This document shows, in pieces, positions 14,640 to 17,720 of a stretch of DNA of 17,720 nt. This stretch comes from Phycisphaeraceae bacterium. Its GTDB lineage: Bacteria > Planctomycetota > Phycisphaerae > Phycisphaerales > Phycisphaeraceae. The translations under genes and the position numbers were made by a program. Every line of letters begins with the position of its first letter. The stretch's first letter is position 1. The stretch lies in contig JAJDCT010000143.1 in the NCBI GenBank assembly GCA_029260695.1, positions 1 through 17,720 of the forward strand. Reading direction: 5' to 3'. The notes beneath the pieces were generated by a model, which worked only from the letters and a program-made list of their open reading frames with translations, was not told where the DNA came from and searched no databases.

Positions 14640-14803
14640 GCTACCGCCGACCTACCGGCGCAGGCCTCCACCCGATTCATTCATGACAGCAGGTTTTGCC
14701 GATGCTTGCGGCAGCATCACGACCCGGCTGTTTCGCCCGTGATCTTAAGTATTTGTCAGGTTCAGCGGCCCCACAAAACGAGGGGGGCCGATTTTTCTTT
14801 TTT
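14640..14803 (+). ncRNA. Hairpin-rich hppA leader ending in a terminator-like stem (candidate attenuator or small RNA)
   Basis: There are four stems in order: CGCCG/CGGCG (14645-14649/14656-14660); GATGCT/AGCATC (14701-14706/14713-14718); ATCACG/CGTGAT (14716-14721/14738-14743), which shares three bases with the previous stem; and CGGCCCC/GGGGCCG (14766-14772/14784-14790). The last is followed by TTTTT-C-TTTTTT (14792-14803). It is a full intrinsic-terminator shape, yet the hppA Shine-Dalgarno begins only 12 bases later, leaving no obvious room for a promoter. Transcription of hppA would therefore pass through it. No known riboswitch consensus was recognised. Confidence 0.5.
14766..14803 (+). 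terminator. Terminator-like hairpin directly before hppA
   Basis: A perfect 7-bp G/C stem with an 11-base loop is followed by a near-continuous T-run of 11 T in 12 bases. It lies 25 bases before the hppA ATG, in the sense orientation. Confidence 0.8.
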
Positions 14804-14828
14804 CAGCTCTGAATAAGGAAGTCCAACA

Positions 14829-17243
14829 ATGTTCGCGATGGGGTTGACTTTACCGGCCGTGGATTCTGCCACGCTTTTGCCCGCCGTCACACTAGGCCAG
14901 ACAATCGAGGGCATCCCCGATGCCTACCTGCTTGCACCGATCGGTGCGGTGTTGGCGTTGATTTTTGCGTTCATCTTCTACCTGGGATTCATGAAGAACT
15001 CCGAGGGTGAGCCGGAGATGGTCCGTATCGCCCAGGCTGTCCGGGAGGGGGCTTACGCTTACCTGTCTCGGCAGGCGAAGGTTGTGGGCATCGTAATCGT
15101 GGTGCTGGTGGTCGTGCTGATCGGGATGTCGATGGTGGACCTGCAGGCCACGCTGACACCGCTGGGCGTGCTGATCGCTTCGACCCTGTCGGGGCTGTGT
15201 GGTTACCTGGGGATGAAGACCGCGACCAATGCCTCGGCCAGGACCTGTGCTGCCGCCAAGGAATCGCTCAACGGTGCCTTGAAAGTTGCCTTCCGCGCCG
15301 GTGCCGTGATGGGCCTGTGCGTCACCGGGTTCGCGCTTCTTGATATCTCGGTCTGGTTCATCGTGCTGAACAAGGTGATGGACATCTCCGATCCGGGCGA
15401 CCTGGTGAACCTGACCACGATCACGCTGAGCTTTGCGATGGGTGCTTCACTGCAAGCGTTGTTTGCCCGCGTCGGTGGCGGTATCTATACCAAGGCCGCG
15501 GACGTCGGTGCTGACTTGGTGGGTAAGGTTGAGGCCGGGATTCCTGAAGATGATGCCCGTAACCCTGCGACGATCGCTGACAACGTCGGTGACAACGTGG
15601 GTGACGTCGCCGGTATGGGTGCCGACCTTTACGAGTCTTATTACGGTTCGATCCTTGCGGCGATGGCGTTGGCTGCAGCTGCTGCCGTGCGGTTGGACCT
15701 GGATACCACGCAGGCACTGGCCCTGATCGTCGCGCCTCCGGCGTTGGCTGGGTTGGGCATCCTCGCATCGATCATCTCGATCTACCTGGTCCGGGCCAAG
15801 GAAAACGCCAGCTTCGCGCAGCTTCTTAAGAGCCTGCACATGGGCGTGTGGATCAGTTCGGCGATGATCGTCGTCGGGTCGTTCTTCCTGCTGAAATTCC
15901 TGTTGGGTGATATCGAGTCGGTGAGTGCCATCGGCATCTGGGGTTCGATCGTTACCGGGCTTGCCGCCGGGCTGATCATCGCGTTTGGCACGGAGGTTTA
16001 CACCAGCTACGAACACAAGCCCACCAAGCGGATCGTTGAGCAGGCTCAGACCGGACCTGCAACCGTGATCATCGCTGGCATCGCCGAGGGCATGCTATCG
16101 ACGTGGGTTCCGCTGTTGACCATCGTGTTTGCAATTTTGTTTGCGTTCAACCTGGCTGGCGGGGGCGATACGTTCCTGATGGGTGTGTTCGGCGTGGGTC
16201 TTGCCGCGGTCGGGATGCTCTCGACTCTGGGCATCACCCTGGCGACCGACGCCTACGGCCCGATCGCTGACAACGCTGGCGGCAACGCCGAGATGACTCA
16301 ACAGCCACCGCATGTCCGTGAACGCACCGACATGCTCGACTCTTTGGGCAACACCACGGCCGCGACCGGCAAGGGCTTCGCCATCGGCTCGGCGGCGCTG
16401 ACCGCGTTGGCGCTGCTGGCGGCTTATGTCATCACGGTGCAGACGGCGCTTATCACGGCTAGTGCCGGGACGACCGTCTCGCTGGAAGGCGGCAGTGTGA
16501 CGGACGGGATAGTGGTCTTCCAGGAAGGCGCCGCCGGGATTGCTGTCACGCAGTTGACCCTGCCCCAGACGATGGAGCTTTACAACGTTACGCTGATGAA
16601 CCCCAAGGTTCTCTGCGGGTTGTTCCTGGGTGTGATGCTTGTGTTTGTGTTCTGCTCGATGACAATGAACGCGGTGGGGCGTGCGGCGTTTGCGATGATG
16701 AACGAGTGCCGGCGTCAGTTCGCGATTATGAAGAAGGGCTTCAAGGCCGACGGCGTCAGTGATGAAGATTTAGCCGACCCGATGAAGTGGCCTTTCCAGA
16801 CCACGGTCGATGGGCACGAGTACCCCGACTACGCCAACTGTGTCGCGATCTCGACCAGTGGTGCGCTCAAGGAAATGATCGTCCCGTCCTGCATGGCGGT
16901 GATCGTGCCGATTATTGTCGGGCTGATCCTGGGTGTGGCTGGGGTGATGGGCTTGATTGCCGGGACGCTGGTATGCGGTTTCGCGATGGCGATCTTCATG
17001 GCCAACGCGGGCGGTGCCTGGGACAACGCTAAGAAGTTTATCGAGACCGGTGCCGAAGGCGGCAAGGGTTCGGACGCCCACAAGGCCGGCGTGGTTGGCG
17101 ATACGGTCGGTGACCCGTTCAAGGATACCTCTGGCCCGTCGCTGAACATCCTCATCAAGCTGGTGAGCATCGTCAGTGTCGTCTTTGCCGGGGTGGTCGT
17201 GCAGTTCTCCCCGATCATCAGCGGGTGGATCGGCCTGGGCTGA
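14829..17243 (+). CDS. hppA: Membrane pyrophosphatase, K+-dependent, probably Na+-pumping
   Basis: 804 residues with about 16 hydrophobic segments. It hydrolyses pyrophosphate in the cytoplasm and pumps Na+ and/or H+ across the inner membrane. The substrate site is clear: DVGADLVGKVEAGIPEDDAR (225-244), NPATIADNVGDNVGDVAG, and later GVVGDTVGDPFKDTSGPSLN. A511 and G514 in GNTTAATGKG are the residues found in K+-dependent enzymes (Lys and Thr in K+-independent ones). E269 in GADLYESYYG sits where Thermotoga Na+-PPase has its gate glutamate; plant H+-PPases have Gly there. The ion choice is thus inference from two motifs. It is about 100 residues longer than many bacterial forms, with extra sequence at about 545-590 (TTVSLEGGSVTDGIVVFQEG and on) and near 640-665. 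AAGGAA lies eight bases before ATG 14829. Confidence 0.95.
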   Translation: MFAMGLTLPAVDSATLLPAVTLGQTIEGIPDAYLLAPIGAVLALIFAFIFYLGFMKNSEGEPEMVRIAQAVREGAYAYLSRQAKVVGIVIVVLVVVLIGMSMVDLQATLTPLGVLIASTLSGLCGYLGMKTATNASARTCAAAKESLNGALKVAFRAGAVMGLCVTGFALLDISVWFIVLNKVMDISDPGDLVNLTTITLSFAMGASLQALFARVGGGIYTKAADVGADLVGKVEAGIPEDDARNPATIADNVGDNVGDVAGMGADLYESYYGSILAAMALAAAAAVRLDLDTTQALALIVAPPALAGLGILASIISIYLVRAKENASFAQLLKSLHMGVWISSAMIVVGSFFLLKFLLGDIESVSAIGIWGSIVTGLAAGLIIAFGTEVYTSYEHKPTKRIVEQAQTGPATVIIAGIAEGMLSTWVPLLTIVFAILFAFNLAGGGDTFLMGVFGVGLAAVGMLSTLGITLATDAYGPIADNAGGNAEMTQQPPHVRERTDMLDSLGNTTAATGKGFAIGSAALTALALLAAYVITVQTALITASAGTTVSLEGGSVTDGIVVFQEGAAGIAVTQLTLPQTMELYNVTLMNPKVLCGLFLGVMLVFVFCSMTMNAVGRAAFAMMNECRRQFAIMKKGFKADGVSDEDLADPMKWPFQTTVDGHEYPDYANCVAISTSGALKEMIVPSCMAVIVPIIVGLILGVAGVMGLIAGTLVCGFAMAIFMANAGGAWDNAKKFIETGAEGGKGSDAHKAGVVGDTVGDPFKDTSGPSLNILIKLVSIVSVVFAGVVVQFSPIISGWIGLG

Positions 17244-17287
17244 TCGATAGGTTGACCCGGCGGCAGGCGGACAACGCCGACCGCTTC

Positions 17288-17296
17288 TGATATAAT
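17288..17296 (+). promoter_or_regulatory. Extended -10 promoter element upstream of rsfS
   Basis: TGATATAAT is a perfect -10 hexamer (17291-17296) with the upstream TG of an extended -10. No -35 box is found at 16-18 bases. Initiation seven bases downstream would fall at about 17303, the first base of the following hairpin. Confidence 0.5.
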
Positions 17297-17302
17297 CTCT
17301 CG

Positions 17303-17331
17303 CCCCCGGCGGAATCCGTCGGGGGTTTTTT
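17303..17331 (+). terminator. Intrinsic terminator between hppA and rsfS
   Basis: CCCCCGGCGG pairs with CCGTCGGGGG (one G-U pair) around a 3-base AAT loop (17303-17325), followed by six T (17326-17331). It lies 60 bases past the hppA stop and ends 20 bases before the rsfS ATG. It probably ends the hppA mRNA, but it is also the 5' end of any transcript from the -10 at 17291. Confidence 0.9.
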
Positions 17332-17351
17332 CATCAATTGGTATACCCGCC

Positions 17352-17720
17352 ATGACCCCCGAACCACGCGAAGACCCCACCACGGCAGCCCTGAACCTGA
17401 CCGACCGCCCCAAGCCCGCGCCGACCGGCAGCGAGCGTGAGTTGGCCGTGCGCAAGTTTATTGTTGAAGCAGCCAAGCTGCTCGCCGGCCTGCACTGCGA
17501 GGACCTGGTGGTCCTGGATGTCCGTGGCCTCAGCGATCTGACCGATTATATCCTGATCGCGACGGGTACCAGTGATCGCCAGATCAAGGGTGTCGCCGGC
17601 CAGGTAAGTGACCTGGCGTTGGAGCACGGCCTGGACCGCTTCGGCACCGAACGCGATTCGGATTCAACCTGGCTGGTGCTGGACTACGTCGACACCATCG
17701 TCCACCTGTTCGAGCCGATG
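17352..17720 (+). CDS. rsfS: Ribosome silencing factor RsfS (partial, 3' end outside)
   Basis: 123 codons are open to the right edge with no stop. After a variable, Pro-rich N-terminal stretch of about 35 residues, the RsfS/Iojap domain is clear: KFIVEAAKLLAGLHCEDLVV, then LDVRGLSDLTDYILIATGTS, DRQIKGVAGQVSDLALEHGL and W.VLDYVDTIVHLFEP. RsfS binds uL14 on the 50S subunit and blocks subunit joining when nutrients are low. Only the last few C-terminal residues should be missing. No Shine-Dalgarno is seen before ATG 17352. If the start is correct, initiation is weak or depends on the hairpin leader; a downstream start inside the variable N-terminus was considered but has no supporting site. Confidence 0.93.
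   Translation, partial: MTPEPREDPTTAALNLTDRPKPAPTGSERELAVRKFIVEAAKLLAGLHCEDLVVLDVRGLSDLTDYILIATGTSDRQIKGVAGQVSDLALEHGLDRFGTERDSDSTWLVLDYVDTIVHLFEPM

Noticed and set aside
14640..14760. Possible tRNA gene between rpsU and hppA
   Set aside because: Stem-loops are present but there is no T-arm GGTTCRA consensus, no acceptor pairing and no cloverleaf spacing.

Overview
The window (about 60% GC) looks like chromosomal DNA of a planctomycete, probably of the class Phycisphaerae. This is inferred from protein style, not proven. The clues are a large secreted protein of no recognised family, a long membrane pyrophosphatase with an extra loop, MnmA with low-complexity inserts, and scattered heptad and palindromic repeats. 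No phage, IS element, tRNA, rRNA or CRISPR array was recognised. Most genes are housekeeping or envelope genes.

Layout. A minus-strand gene start, possibly pheS, leaves at the left edge (1-72). A membrane-anchored GH24 lysozyme on the plus strand (341-1072) converges on purD on the minus strand (1160-2464). Between them is a small repeat island with a hairpin and three AACCCCC heptads. A minus-strand series follows: an outer-membrane barrel protein (2712-4082), a c-type-heme methyl-accepting chemotaxis protein (4463-6304), a GH113-like glycosidase with an N-terminal anchor (6752-7975), and a secreted 621-residue protein of unknown function (8090-9955). Spacers of 114-447 bases separate these genes and at least two strong terminators are present, so they are probably separate transcription units. 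The spacer in front of the chemotaxis gene is densely folded. mnmA and murB run on the plus strand (10198-12616) and face a minus-strand LCAT-like lipase lipoprotein (12658-14085). The right end holds rpsU, a 220-base structured spacer with a terminator-like hairpin, a K+-dependent (probably Na+-pumping) pyrophosphatase, and the start of rsfS, all on the plus strand.

How the genes relate. purD (purine synthesis), mnmA (tRNA thiolation), murB (peptidoglycan precursor), rpsU and rsfS (ribosome) are core functions. The lysozyme, barrel, chemoreceptor, GH113 enzyme, secreted protein and lipase are envelope functions that would suit a particle- or polysaccharide-associated bacterium; that ecological reading is inference.

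The least explained signals are non-coding. They are a multi-helix element at 6486-6663 upstream of the heme chemoreceptor, a hairpin-rich leader ending in a terminator only about 25 bases before hppA, and a heptad repeat plus inverted repeat lying in frame inside mnmA.
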